From: Qipengyuania psychrotolerans
GTDB taxonomy: Bacteria > Pseudomonadota > Alphaproteobacteria > Sphingomonadales > Sphingomonadaceae
NCBI RefSeq assembly: GCF_019711355.1
Contig: NZ_CP081297.1
Span: 1,922,001 to 1,986,000 of the forward strand
Reading direction: 5' to 3'
Length of the DNA: 64,000 nucleotides
Below, piece after piece: positions 9,411-17,913 of the stretch (within the stretch, counting starts at the first letter, position 1; each line of letters starts with the position of its first letter). The notes below the pieces were generated by a model. The model ran no database searches. It worked only from the letters and a program-made list of their open reading frames with translations, and had not been told where the DNA came from. Both the position numbers and the translations under genes were made by a program.

Positions 9411-9986
9411 TTATTCGCCAGGAGGCGCCTGCGGAGCTGGCTGGGGCGCACCCTGCCCGCCTTGCGCGCCCATTTGCGCCTGCAACTGCATGAAGCGTTG
9501 CTGGGCTTCTTCAAGCGACATGATTTCCATCACTTCGATATCGAACACGAGGTCGCTGTTCGCTGGAATCGGCGACCCGGGAGGGGGCGCTGCGCCATAA
9601 GCCTTGTCGGCGGGAATTTCGATTCGGTACTTGCCGCCCTGCCTGGTCTGCAGCAGCCCCTCGACGAAACCGGCGATCAGGCCGCTTTCCTCCTCAAGCG
9701 GGAACGGTGTGCCTTCAGGGAAGACTTCGGGCGGGAACGGGCTCGGCTGCGAACGGTCGAATTCCGTGCCGTCCGGCAGCGAACCGACATATTTCGCGAA
9801 CACTACATCACCCATCTTCGCCGTGGGGCCGACACCTTCGGTCAGGGTATCGACATCGACACCCTTGGGAACAGCGGCCCATGCGAGGCCGGCGCCCAGC
9901 AAAATGGCGACGAGCACACCGAGCCAAAGCTTGGTGAGCGAGCCCTTGGCAATGGGCTGGAGCGGTACGCGGGTGATCTCGGTCAT
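9411..9986 (-). CDS. membrane-anchored FKBP-type peptidyl-prolyl isomerase
   Basis: A 191-residue protein: short cytoplasmic N-terminus, one membrane helix (residues about 20-38), then an FKBP domain with VFAKYVGSLPDGTEFDRS, LIAGFVEGLLQTRQGGKYRIEIP and AYGAAPPPGSPIPANSDLVFDIEV. FKBPs isomerise Xaa-Pro bonds; this one faces the periplasm and probably assists folding of exported proteins. The C-terminal 25 residues are a Gln/Ala/Pro/Gly-rich tail. It follows rpsU on the same strand, but a hairpin separates them. Confidence 0.92.
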   Translation of the reverse strand: MTEITRVPLQPIAKGSLTKLWLGVLVAILLGAGLAWAAVPKGVDVDTLTEGVGPTAKMGDVVFAKYVGSLPDGTEFDRSQPSPFPPEVFPEGTPFPLEEESGLIAGFVEGLLQTRQGGKYRIEIPADKAYGAAPPPGSPIPANSDLVFDIEVMEIMSLEEAQQRFMQLQAQMGAQGGQGAPQPAPQAPPGE

Positions 9987-10010
9987 GAAAGTAGTGTCCT
10001 GATACGCAAA

Positions 10011-10032
10011 GGGCGCGGATTTCTCCGCGCCC
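10011..10032 (-). terminator. rpsU terminator hairpin
   Basis: Stem GGGCGCGGA / TCCGCGCCC with a 4-base loop. On the minus strand it is followed by a short TTT run. It lies between the rpsU stop and the FKBP start. Confidence 0.65.
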
Positions 10033-10067
10033 TCATGGCTTAGCTTGTCGTAGGTCGCAAGACGGGA

Positions 10068-10274
10068 TTACTTGATCCCGTCACGCTCCATACGCTTACG
10101 CTCGAGCTTACGAGCACGGCGAACCGCAGCTGCCTTTTCACGGGCGCGCTTTTCGCTGGGCTTTTCGTAGTGGCGGCGCAGCTTCATTTCGCGATAGACA
10201 CCTTCACGCTGCAGCTTCTTCTTGAGCGCGCGGAGGGCCTGGTCGACATTGTTATCGCGAACCATGATCTGCAT
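10068..10274 (-). CDS. rpsU: 30S ribosomal protein S21
   Basis: A 68-residue bS21. The sequence [18 protein letters not shown] and the very basic C-terminus ([18 protein letters not shown]) are those of alphaproteobacterial S21, a late-assembling small-subunit protein that helps initiation. The ATG at 10274 matches the usual family start and has GAGG upstream; an in-frame TTG at 10283 would be too close to that GAGG. It is transcribed divergently from crcB. Confidence 0.97.
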   Translation of the reverse strand: MQIMVRDNNVDQALRALKKKLQREGVYREMKLRRHYEKPSEKRAREKAAAVRRARKLERKRMERDGIK

Positions 10275-10365
10275 AAAATTCAATACCTCGACTTACGGGC
10301 CAGAGCCCGCCTTTAGCGGGGTATGCCTCCTTGAATAGGGTTTCGCTCTATAAACGAAAAGCGCG

Positions 10366-10413
10366 CCGAATCCGTTCCGGACCGGCTCGAATGGCGGCCA
10401 CATACGGATTCGG
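10366..10413. repeat. 10-bp inverted repeat in the rpsU-crcB intergenic region
   Basis: CCGAATCCGT at 10366-10375 is repeated as its exact reverse complement at 10404-10413, enclosing 28 bases. The element lies in the 205-base space between the divergent rpsU and crcB starts, about 70 bases before crcB. It could form a stem in either leader RNA. Its function is unknown, and it does not resemble the crcB fluoride riboswitch. Confidence 0.4.
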
Positions 10414-10479
10414 GGCATAAAAGGCAAGCGTGCAGTGTTGCCTTTCGCAAACCGGCGCGAGCGGCTAGGGGAGCGCGCA

Positions 10480-10890
10480 ATGTCCACCCTCTCTCCTTTA
10501 GTTGCCACCCTCCATGTCGCCATCGGCGGCGGTGTCGGTGCGGCCCTGCGCTATCAGACCGGCCGCGCCATGACCCAGTGGCTCGGTGCGCCGATCATGG
10601 GCATCTTCCCTTTTGCCACGCTAGCAGTCAACGCACTGGGCAGCCTGCTGATGGGTTTGCTCGCCGGATGGCTGATGCGGCAGGGCGCCGCCCCCAGCGA
10701 ACAGACACGGCTGCTAATCGGTGCGGGATTGCTTGGCGGTTTCACCACCTTCAGCGCGTTTAGCCTCGAAATGGTGATGCTGCTTGAGCGCGGACAATAT
10801 CTTTTTGCAACGCTATACGCGGTTCTTTCCTTTGCGCTCGGCATCACCGGCCTCATGGTCGGCCTTGCGGTAATGAGGATGGCAGGATGA
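10480..10890 (+). CDS. crcB: fluoride ion channel CrcB/FluC
   Basis: A 136-residue, four-helix membrane protein that works as a dual-topology dimer exporting fluoride. Hallmarks are GGGVGAALRYQ near the N-terminus, ATLAVNALGS for the Asn-containing pore helix, and GGFTTFSAFSLE for the helix-break and phenylalanine-box region. ATG 10480 has an AGGGGAG Shine-Dalgarno, so the frame's upstream ATG (10435) is not used. The last four bases (ATGA) overlap the next gene's start. Confidence 0.93.
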   Translation: MSTLSPLVATLHVAIGGGVGAALRYQTGRAMTQWLGAPIMGIFPFATLAVNALGSLLMGLLAGWLMRQGAAPSEQTRLLIGAGLLGGFTTFSAFSLEMVMLLERGQYLFATLYAVLSFALGITGLMVGLAVMRMAG

Positions 10891-12020
10891 ATACCTCAGA
10901 CGAAGTTCGCCAGTTCACAGTCGAAGCCGATGACGACGGCATCCGGGTCGATCGCTGGTTCAAGCGTCATTTGCCACAGATCGGCTTCGGCACGGTCAGC
11001 AAATGGGCGCGTACCGGACAGATCCGGATCGATGGCAAGCGGGTGAAACCCGAAGACCGAATCGAGAAGGGCCAGCAAATCCGCGTGCCGCCGGGCGGCG
11101 ATGCGCCGCACAAGCAGCCGAAGGCCAAGCGCGAACTGAGCGATGCCGAGATCGAGCAGGCGCATGAAATGGTCATCGCCAAGACCAAGTCGGCCCTCGT
11201 GCTCAACAAGCCGGCTGGGCTCGCCACGCAAGGCGGTACCAATACGTTCAATCACGTCGACGGATTGCTGGATGCCTTCATCGAAGAAGGCGAAGAAGTT
11301 CGCCCTCGCCTTGTGCACCGGCTGGACAAGGATACCTCCGGCGTCCTGCTGGTCGCGCGCACACCGGGCAGCGCAGCCTATTTCTCCAAGCGGTTCTCCG
11401 GCCGAAGCGCGAAAAAGGTTTACTGGGCGCTGGTCGTCGGTGTCCCCGATATCAAGCAAGGCGTGATCGAGGCTCCGCTGGCCAAGCAGCCCGGTTCGGG
11501 CGGCGAGAAAATGCACGTCGACCATGAAGGCGGCGCGCCTGCGAAAACCAAGTACCGCGTCGTGGAAACAGCCGCCAAGACCGCCGCATGGCTCGAACTG
11601 CAGCCGATGACCGGGCGCACTCACCAGCTCCGCGTTCACTGCGCAGCCATGGGCCACCCGATCGTGGGTGACGGCAAATATGGAGGCAAGGAAGCGTTTC
11701 TGACCGGCTCGATCAGCCGCAAGATGCACCTCCACGCACGGCGTCTCATTATCGACAGCCCTGACGGCGGGAAGCTGGATGTGACGGCCGATTTGCCGGA
11801 CCACTTTGCCCAGTCGCTGGAGCAGCTCGGGTTTGACGTGAACGCCAGCGATGCGACACCAATGCGCGATGATCCTCCGCCCAAGAGCCGCGAGGAGAAG
11901 AAGCAGCAGGCCCGCCAGCACGCGAAAAACTATCGCAAATCCCGCAAGGGTGAACGGCGCGGTCGGCGCACGCCGGAAGGCAAGCCCACGGCGCGCAGCA
12001 AGCCGAAGGCCCCGCGCTGA
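10887..12020 (+). CDS. RluC-type 23S rRNA pseudouridine synthase
   Basis: A 377-residue RluA-family enzyme: S4 RNA-binding domain (residues about 15-75), catalytic domain with HRLDKDTSGVLLVAR (catalytic Asp147), and GRTHQLRVHCAAMGHPIVGD. It isomerises uridines in 23S rRNA; the S4 domain plus sequence pattern favours the RluC group (positions 955/2504/2580 in E. coli). The last 50 residues are an Arg/Lys-rich tail, longer than in E. coli and probably an extra RNA contact. Its start overlaps the crcB stop and its stop overlaps the next start. Confidence 0.9.
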   Translation: MNTSDEVRQFTVEADDDGIRVDRWFKRHLPQIGFGTVSKWARTGQIRIDGKRVKPEDRIEKGQQIRVPPGGDAPHKQPKAKRELSDAEIEQAHEMVIAKTKSALVLNKPAGLATQGGTNTFNHVDGLLDAFIEEGEEVRPRLVHRLDKDTSGVLLVARTPGSAAYFSKRFSGRSAKKVYWALVVGVPDIKQGVIEAPLAKQPGSGGEKMHVDHEGGAPAKTKYRVVETAAKTAAWLELQPMTGRTHQLRVHCAAMGHPIVGDGKYGGKEAFLTGSISRKMHLHARRLIIDSPDGGKLDVTADLPDHFAQSLEQLGFDVNASDATPMRDDPPPKSREEKKQQARQHAKNYRKSRKGERRGRRTPEGKPTARSKPKAPR

Positions 12021-12619
12021 TGCATCCCAACCCGCTTTTCCGAACCAATGACCACGCGCTTCTGGAAAGCATGATCGACGAAATCGGCTTCGGCACGGTG
12101 TTTGCATCTCTGCCCGACGGTCCGCACGCGACCCATACGCCGGTGCTGTCTGACGGGAACGGTTCCATACGGTTCCATCTGGCGAACCGAAACGCCCTTA
12201 CGCCGCACCTGGCGGGGTCACGGGCACTCATCACCATCACCGGTCCCGACGCCTATGTCAGTCCGCGATGGTACGACAACCGCGATACGGTGCCGACTTG
12301 GGACTATGCAGCCATCGAAATGCAGGGACAGGTTAAACAGCTCGGAGAAGCCGATCTGGAAGATTTCCTCCACGCAATTATCGTCAAGTTCGAGGGCCGC
12401 ATCGAAGGCGAGCCGTGGCAGGCCAGCGAAACCAGCGAGGTCGTTTGGAAAGCACTGCTCAATGGCATTACAGGCTTCGAGATGCAGGTGAGCGACTGGC
12501 GCCCCACGCTCAAACTTTCGCAAAAGAAAAACGCAGCCGAACGCGCGCGCATTGCTGCCGGACATGATGCCCGCGGCAAATCCGCCATTGCCAACCTGAT
12601 GCGCGAGATCACGGCATGA
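12020..12619 (+). CDS. PaiB-type FMN-binding protein
   Basis: A 199-residue member of the FMN-binding negative transcriptional regulator family (PaiB), a split-barrel flavoprotein. Characteristic parts are the N-terminal HPNPLFRTND, the middle ITGPDAYVSPRWY, VPTWDYAAIEMQG, and the C-terminal GFEMQVSDWRPTLKLSQKK. In Bacillus PaiB affects sporulation and protease genes, but the biochemical role is uncertain. It overlaps its neighbours at both ends, so it belongs to the crcB-to-ATP12 run. Confidence 0.85.
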   Translation: MHPNPLFRTNDHALLESMIDEIGFGTVFASLPDGPHATHTPVLSDGNGSIRFHLANRNALTPHLAGSRALITITGPDAYVSPRWYDNRDTVPTWDYAAIEMQGQVKQLGEADLEDFLHAIIVKFEGRIEGEPWQASETSEVVWKALLNGITGFEMQVSDWRPTLKLSQKKNAAERARIAAGHDARGKSAIANLMREITA

Positions 12620-13269
12620 GCCGCCTCGCCGTGTTCGATTGCGACGGCACGCTGGTCGATGGACAGGCCGCCGTGTGCGAGACGATGGAGCAGGCGTTTG
12701 CAGCCATCGGCAGCTCGCCACCACCGCGCAGCGCGATCCGCCGGACCGTGGGCCTCAGCCTGCCGGTCGCGGTGCAGCAATTGATGATGGGCGGGCGCGA
12801 GGTCGACCGGCTTCAAGTGGTCGACGCCTACAAGCGCCTGTTCCGCGAAACACGCCTGTCGGGCGCGCTGCACGAACCCTTGTTCGATGGCATGGCCGCC
12901 TTGCTCGAACGGCTGGGAGCAGACGACTGGTTGCTGGGCGTTGCCACGGGCAAGAGCGACCGGGGCCTACATGCGTGTCTCGACAAGCACGAAATCAAGC
13001 ACCGCTTTGTCACGCTCCAGACCGCGGACCGCCATCCTTCCAAGCCCCATCCCGCGATGCTCCAGGCAGCCCTCGATGAAGCAGGCGTGGTCGCCGCCGA
13101 TACGGTGATGATCGGCGACACTACCTTTGATATCGACATGGCACAGGCCATCGGGGTACGCGCGATCGGCGTATCGTGGGGCTATCACGAACCGGCTGAA
13201 TTACGCGGTGCCGGGGCCATTGGCGTGGCCGATACGATGGAAGAACTGGAGGCTTTGATCCGTGAGTGA
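12616..13269 (+). CDS. HAD-IA family hydrolase (phosphoglycolate-phosphatase-like)
   Basis: A 217-residue HAD phosphatase. Motif I is FDCDGTLVDG with nucleophile Asp8 and acid/base Asp10; motif II is GVATGKSD; the conserved Lys is near KPHPAMLQ; motif IV is MIGDTTFDIDMA. A helical cap occupies residues about 18-85. Members act on small phosphomonoesters such as phosphoglycolate or sugar phosphates; the exact substrate cannot be told. It overlaps the preceding PaiB gene (ATGA) and the following small gene. Confidence 0.88.
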   Translation: MSRLAVFDCDGTLVDGQAAVCETMEQAFAAIGSSPPPRSAIRRTVGLSLPVAVQQLMMGGREVDRLQVVDAYKRLFRETRLSGALHEPLFDGMAALLERLGADDWLLGVATGKSDRGLHACLDKHEIKHRFVTLQTADRHPSKPHPAMLQAALDEAGVVAADTVMIGDTTFDIDMAQAIGVRAIGVSWGYHEPAELRGAGAIGVADTMEELEALIRE

Positions 13270-13471
13270 GGAAGACATCGCCGCGAAGCGTTTCTGGACG
13301 CTCCAGGCAGTGCGCGCCTGCGCGCTCGCGGTGTGTTTTGCGGGGATCCTGATCCTCGCCGATCTGGTCGCCTTGCCGGCATTTGTCGGCGGGATCCTGC
13401 TAGTTCTGGGAGCACTCGAGTTTTTCTTCCTGCCATGGTTTCTGGTCAAGCAGTGGAAGAAACTGGGATGA
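13262..13471 (+). CDS. small two-helix inner-membrane protein
   Basis: A 69-residue protein starting with GTG inside the end of the HAD gene and ending in the ATGA that starts the ATP12 gene. Two hydrophobic helices (about residues 18-35 and 37-60) are joined by a short turn, with a basic C-terminus KQWKKLG, suggesting both ends are cytoplasmic. The overlap on both sides and clear membrane pattern support it. No family name recognised. Its position next to an F1-ATPase assembly factor is suggestive only. Confidence 0.75.
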   Translation: MSEEDIAAKRFWTLQAVRACALAVCFAGILILADLVALPAFVGGILLVLGALEFFFLPWFLVKQWKKLG

Positions 13472-14160
13472 AGCGTTTCTACAAGGACGTGACCCTCGCA
13501 CATAGCGATCTTGGATGGCACGTCATGCTCGACGGGCGCCCGATCAAGACGCCTTCCGGGGCACCGCAAGTCGTCGCCAGCAAGCAGCTGGCCGAAATGC
13601 TTGCTACCGAATGGCGCTCCCAAGGCGAGACGATCATTCCCTCCTCGTTCCGCTTTCGTGACATGACGGATTACGCACTCGATGTCGTGGCGCGCGATCC
13701 GGCAGAGATCATCGACAAGCTGATCGGTTTTGCGGAGACCGATACGCTTTGTTACCGCGCGGACCCCGAAGAGGCACTCTATCGCCGCCAGCAGGAACTG
13801 TGGGAGCCGCTGATCACCGAGCTGGAAGCCCGGGAAGGCATCAGCCTGCACCGCGTGAGCGGCATCGTCCACAAGGCGCAGCCGAATGGCTCACTCAAGA
13901 AGCTGCGGCAACGGCTGGCCGAGCTGCCGCCCCTCCAGCTGGCCGCACTCGAACTGCTGACTTCGCTCTCCGCATCGCTGTGCGTAGGTCTCGCAGCGCT
14001 GGAAGAAGGTGCAGACGGTGAAGCCCTATGGGCCGCCGCCAGCCTCGAAGAAGAATGGCAAGCCGACCTTTGGGGCCGCGAGGAAGAAGCTGAAGAACGG
14101 CGCGCCAGGCGGAAGGCTGATTTTCTCGCCGCAATGGAGTTTGCTCGGGCTGTTGGCTGA
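13468..14160 (+). CDS. ATP12 family F1-ATPase assembly chaperone
   Basis: A 230-residue homologue of mitochondrial Atp12, which binds F1 alpha subunits and prevents their aggregation before assembly with beta. Recognisable parts are the N-terminal RFYKDVTLA with LDGRPIKTP, ATEWRSQGETI, the segment DTLCYRA, and the C-terminal helical domain with WQADLWGREEEAEERR. It is confined to alphaproteobacteria and mitochondria among well-known cases. Start 13468 overlaps the previous stop (ATGA). It closes the six-gene plus-strand run from crcB. Confidence 0.93.
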   Translation: MKRFYKDVTLAHSDLGWHVMLDGRPIKTPSGAPQVVASKQLAEMLATEWRSQGETIIPSSFRFRDMTDYALDVVARDPAEIIDKLIGFAETDTLCYRADPEEALYRRQQELWEPLITELEAREGISLHRVSGIVHKAQPNGSLKKLRQRLAELPPLQLAALELLTSLSASLCVGLAALEEGADGEALWAAASLEEEWQADLWGREEEAEERRARRKADFLAAMEFARAVG

Positions 14161-14282
14161 TGTCTTGTATTGGGTGGCTAGTGGAAGTTACGGGTACATT
14201 CGACTCCAGTGCCGGACAAACTCTGCTTGCAGGGTTGGCGCATTGATTGAATACCCGAGATACTGAATGTTTGGAGCACGCC

Positions 14283-15416
14283 ATGAAATCCGCGGTTAGG
14301 GCTGGGATCGTCGCTATTTTGCTTTTGGCAGCCTACCTTACTTTATGGCCGATTCCGATTGCGCCACAGGCGTGGCGGGCACCCGCTGACAAAGGTTTTA
14401 CGGGAGACTTTGCTGTAAATACGCGGCTCGCCAATCTTGATCGCATTCCCTTGCCGGAAGGGGTGCACGGGCCGGAAGACTTTGTCGTAGCGCAGGAAGA
14501 TGGCCGCGAGATCGTCTACACCACTTCGCAAACAGGCGTGATACTGCGCATCGATACGGAAAGCCGCACCGGCTCAGTGTTTGCTGATACGGGCGGTGTG
14601 CCGCTGGGAATGGAGCGCGATGCGGAAGGCAACTTCATAGTGGCCGATGCCTATCGCGGGCTGCTCTCGATCAGCCCAGATGGCCGCACGGTGGAAGTCC
14701 TGACGGACGAAGTGAACGGTTCGCCGATACTCTATGCAGACGATCTCGACATTGCGCCTGACGGAGTGATCTATTTTTCCGATGCCTCGACCAAATTCGG
14801 GGCGGAAGCCACAGGGAGCACAATGGCGGCCAGCCTGCTCGAAATTTTCGAGCACGGAAAGACTGGGCGTTTCCTATCCTACGACCCCGCAACCGGTAAG
14901 ACAGCTATCGTCACCACCGGTTACAGCTTTGCCAATGGTGTTGCCATGTGTCCTGATGGCGATTGTTTCTTGGGTGCCGAAACGGGATCGTACTCTATCG
15001 ATCGCATCTATGTCGCTGGTCCCAAGAAGGGTCAGACGGAGCGCCTGATCGAAAACTTGCCCGGCTTTCCTGACAATATCAATCGCGGCGCGATGGTTGA
15101 TGGCAAGCAGACTTATTGGGTCGGATTGGTCGCCCCGCGTTCAAAAACCTTGGACGATGCGGCGCAGTCTCCTTTTGCACGCAAAGTTGGATTTCGCCTC
15201 CCGCAGGCTTTGCAGCCGGTTGCGGATCCCTATGGCCATGTGATCCAGATCGATGAAGATGGCGAAGTGCTGCAATCGCTGCAAGATCCTCAAGGCAGCT
15301 ACCCCACCACTACGGGCGCCGTGGAAAGCGATGATTGGATCTATATTTCTTCGCTAGAAACGCACGAACTTGGACGGTTGCGTAAATCGCCTGTAGTTGC
15401 GACCGACAGCGAGTGA
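14283..15416 (+). CDS. SMP-30/gluconolactonase/strictosidine-synthase-like beta-propeller
   Basis: A 377-residue protein with an N-terminal membrane helix or uncleaved signal (residues about 7-25) and a six-bladed propeller. Typical pieces are GVHGPEDFVVAQEDG, YADDLDIAPDGVIYFSDAS, YSFANGVAMCPDGDCF and GFPDNINRGAMVDGKQTYWVG, as in strictosidine-synthase-like and APMAP proteins. Bacterial relatives may be lactonases or arylesterases; the substrate is unknown. Codon use appears somewhat more AT-rich than in neighbouring genes. It stands alone, 122 bases after ATP12, and converges on the lipoprotein gene of the MCE operon. Confidence 0.85.
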   Translation: MKSAVRAGIVAILLLAAYLTLWPIPIAPQAWRAPADKGFTGDFAVNTRLANLDRIPLPEGVHGPEDFVVAQEDGREIVYTTSQTGVILRIDTESRTGSVFADTGGVPLGMERDAEGNFIVADAYRGLLSISPDGRTVEVLTDEVNGSPILYADDLDIAPDGVIYFSDASTKFGAEATGSTMAASLLEIFEHGKTGRFLSYDPATGKTAIVTTGYSFANGVAMCPDGDCFLGAETGSYSIDRIYVAGPKKGQTERLIENLPGFPDNINRGAMVDGKQTYWVGLVAPRSKTLDDAAQSPFARKVGFRLPQALQPVADPYGHVIQIDEDGEVLQSLQDPQGSYPTTTGAVESDDWIYISSLETHELGRLRKSPVVATDSE

Positions 15417-15463
15417 CGGATTACGAGCTTCTGTCCGCAATCAGGTCGTAAGCAGACCTTCGG

Positions 15464-16048
15464 CTAACCCACCCAGTCTGCAACCTGCACCGCGATATCG
15501 TTCGCTGCTCGGTTGAGTGCCGGACCCACGCCCTGCACATCAGCCGTGACGCCCGGTACAACGGCTTCGAAGCGGCGCGTTTCGACTGCATTGCCTTCGC
15601 CCGGACGCACGGCGTCGAATATCACCACCACGCTCGAGGTGGACGCGTCATAGCCGAACTGGCGCAGTGTTCCGGTCAGCCGGTTGCTGGCCAATGCGCC
15701 AGGATCGTCCCCATCGATGACCACGCGGTTCGAGCGGGTTCGAATGGTTTCGGCCATCAGTCGGCGCAATAGGCGAGCGGGCTTTTCCACCCATACGGCG
15801 TCTTTGAGATAAGCGAGCTGGGTATCGGTGACCTGCACCGGCACACGTGTGACGTCTAACGCGGCAGGAGCCTGAAACTCCATGAGCACGATGGCCGTGC
15901 CCTCTTCGCTCGATCCGCCAGAGCCCGCCGGTGCTGTGGCCGTGGGCGTGAGGGTCAGCAAGCTTTCCGGCGGCTCTGCGCCAAAGCTCACGCAGCCGCC
16001 CAGCAGCAGGGCCGGGGCGAGGATCGCGAGGGTCTTGGTAGCTTTCAT
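15464..16048 (-). CDS. ABC-transport auxiliary lipoprotein of the MCE system (LinN/PqiC type)
   Basis: A 194-residue lipoprotein with lipobox LLLGGC (Cys19). The fold matches the ABC-type transport auxiliary component family: ALDVTRVPVQVTDTQLAYLKDAVWVEKPARLLRRLMAETI, with the later segment on a random-looking surface for docking. In LinKLMN and PqiABC systems this protein sits in the outer membrane and contacts the MCE ring. Start 16048 has AGGA 7 bases upstream; an ATG at 16066 would overlap the MCE gene's end. It is the last gene of the four-gene minus-strand operon. Confidence 0.87.
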   Translation of the reverse strand: MKATKTLAILAPALLLGGCVSFGAEPPESLLTLTPTATAPAGSGGSSEEGTAIVLMEFQAPAALDVTRVPVQVTDTQLAYLKDAVWVEKPARLLRRLMAETIRTRSNRVVIDGDDPGALASNRLTGTLRQFGYDASTSSVVVIFDAVRPGEGNAVETRRFEAVVPGVTADVQGVGPALNRAANDIAVQVADWVG

Positions 16049-16062
16049 CGCGGTATCCTGTC

Positions 16063-17013
16063 TCACGGTTCGTATTCGGGCAGCGGCTGGCTGGAAAGCA
16101 GCGCCCCTGCACCCTGTTCGTCGATTTTCTCGGTCACATTGCGCAGCGCCTTGCTGGTCGCGCGCAGATCACGCAGCGTCGCCTCTGCGGCGGGCAATGT
16201 GCTTTCGGTCAATTGCTTGGTCGCCGGTCGCGCTTCTTCGAGCGTCTGTTCCAGCGCCTTGGCAGCGCCGCCAGCCGAAGCCAGCGTCTTGCGCAGTTCC
16301 TGCGCCAGTTGCGCGCCTTCCTGATTGAGCAGGCGGTCGGTCGATGCGGTGACCTTCTCGAATTCGTCCAGAGCCTCACTCGCTTCGCGCAGAGTAATCT
16401 GAAGCTCTGCCATGGTGCGTTCGAACTGCGGCGCGGTCTGCGCCAGGCTTTGGGTCATGGTATTCGTATTGGCGAGGATACCGGCAATCTCGCCCTGGTT
16501 CTCTTCATCCAGCAGCTCTGTCAGCCGCTCGGTCAGGGTCGCCAAGCGCTCGAGCAGCAGCGGAGCGTTGGACAGCACGGCACCAAGTCCGCCGCCATCG
16601 TTCGGTGGAATGATCGGTACGCCTTCCGTGCAGGCGGTTGTCTCGCAGGTTACAGCAGGTGCACCGCTGCGCGCGCCGTCCAGCAGGATCGCCGATACGC
16701 CGGTGAAGCTGCCCTGGATAGTCGCGGTCGTGCCGACGAGTACAGGGACTTCTTCTTTCACGCTGATGCGCACGCGGACGAATTCGGGATCCTTGTCCCA
16801 CAGCACGATCTGGCTGACCTGACCCACCGGAACACCGGCGAAGCTGACCTGGCTGCCGTTGGCGAGGCCATCGACGGACTGCTTGAAGAAGATGTCGTAT
16901 TCTTTCTGCGCACCTTCGCCCCACCGCGCGAGCCACACGATGAAGAGCGCCAGAGCGGCGAGCACTGCGAGCGTCACGGCCCCCACCCAGATGTAATTTG
17001 CCCGTGTTTCCAT
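16063..17013 (-). CDS. MlaD/MCE family substrate-binding protein (LinM type)
   Basis: A 316-residue protein with one N-terminal membrane helix (residues about 10-30) and a periplasmic MCE domain (about 38-120) including LANGSQVSFAGVPVGQVSQI. A long helical, coiled-coil-like region follows (about 150-300, many Leu/Glu/Ala/Gln), as in proteins that bridge the periplasm. MCE proteins form hexameric rings that pass hydrophobic molecules. It follows the ATPase gene by 3 bases. Confidence 0.92.
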   Translation of the reverse strand: METRANYIWVGAVTLAVLAALALFIVWLARWGEGAQKEYDIFFKQSVDGLANGSQVSFAGVPVGQVSQIVLWDKDPEFVRVRISVKEEVPVLVGTTATIQGSFTGVSAILLDGARSGAPAVTCETTACTEGVPIIPPNDGGGLGAVLSNAPLLLERLATLTERLTELLDEENQGEIAGILANTNTMTQSLAQTAPQFERTMAELQITLREASEALDEFEKVTASTDRLLNQEGAQLAQELRKTLASAGGAAKALEQTLEEARPATKQLTESTLPAAEATLRDLRATSKALRNVTEKIDEQGAGALLSSQPLPEYEP

Positions 17014-17016
17014 TGG

Positions 17017-17913
17017 TTAGGCCTTATCCTTGCCAGAAGGCGTTTTGTCCAACGCTTTGACCGCATTTGCGGCGATCGGCATGTCCATATGCTGGCGCAA
17101 TTCGTCGAGCGCCTGCGCTGTCAGGGCGGCGCGTCCGCGCGGCCCGTTGAAGTATTCCTGGATCCACGGATGGTCGAGTTCCATCAGGTTCGGAACCGTG
17201 TCGACCGCGATGACTCGCTTGTCCGCGATCACCGCAACCCGGTCACAAATCTCGTGCAGCGTATCGAGGTCGTGAGTGATCAGGAAGACCGTGAGGCCAA
17301 GCGTATCCTTAAGTTCGCGCGTCAGCCGGTCGAATGCGGCGGCGCCAATGGGATCGAGGCCGGCCGTCGGTTCGTCGAGGAAGAGCAACTCGGGATCGAG
17401 TGCCAGTGCACGGGCCAGGCCTGCGCGCTTCTTCATGCCGCCTGAAAGCTCGCTCGGAAATTTGCTCACGGCTTCTTCAGGAAGCCCGGTCAGCATCACT
17501 TTGTAGCGCGCGATTTCGTGGCGCAATTTGTCGGAGATGTCGGGATAGAACTGCTTGAGCGGGACCTCGACATTTTCGCCGACGGTCAGCGTCGAGAAAA
17601 GCGCACCGCCCTGGAAGAGTACACCCCATCTGTCGCGCACACCAAGAACCTCGTCGGGCTGCGCATCCGTAATCGACTTGTCGAAAATCCGGATGTCGCC
17701 CTCTTTGGGTATCTGCAATCCGATGATTGAGCGCATCAGCACCGATTTGCCCGAACCTGATCCGCCCACGACGCCGATAATCTCGCCCCGCCGGACCCTG
17801 AGATCGAGATCCTGGTGCACCGTCTGCGTGCCGAAGCGGTTGACGAGCCCTTCGACGATGATCGGATAATCACCGCGAAATCTCTCGTGCTTGCCATGAC
17901 TTGCGTCTGCCAT
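17017..17913 (-). CDS. MCE-system ABC transporter ATP-binding protein (MlaF/LinL type)
   Basis: A 298-residue ATPase. Walker A is GGSGSGKS (residues 50-57), the signature is LSGGMKKRAGLARAL and Walker B is LLFLDEPTAGLDP, with a switch His in FLITHDLD. It powers the MlaE-type permease encoded just upstream. Start at 17913 overlaps the permease stop (TGATG), implying coupled translation; the frame extends further but that part lies within the permease gene. Confidence 0.95.
   Translation of the reverse strand: MADASHGKHERFRGDYPIIVEGLVNRFGTQTVHQDLDLRVRRGEIIGVVGGSGSGKSVLMRSIIGLQIPKEGDIRIFDKSITDAQPDEVLGVRDRWGVLFQGGALFSTLTVGENVEVPLKQFYPDISDKLRHEIARYKVMLTGLPEEAVSKFPSELSGGMKKRAGLARALALDPELLFLDEPTAGLDPIGAAAFDRLTRELKDTLGLTVFLITHDLDTLHEICDRVAVIADKRVIAVDTVPNLMELDHPWIQEYFNGPRGRAALTAQALDELRQHMDMPIAANAVKALDKTPSGKDKA

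Noticed and set aside
10284..10479. Possible fluoride riboswitch before crcB
   Set aside because: The conserved pieces of the crcB-motif RNA are not visible; only an unrelated inverted repeat is present.
10896..12107. Minus-strand open frame of 403 codons
   Set aside because: Antisense to the RluC-type synthase; mirror of its codon pattern.
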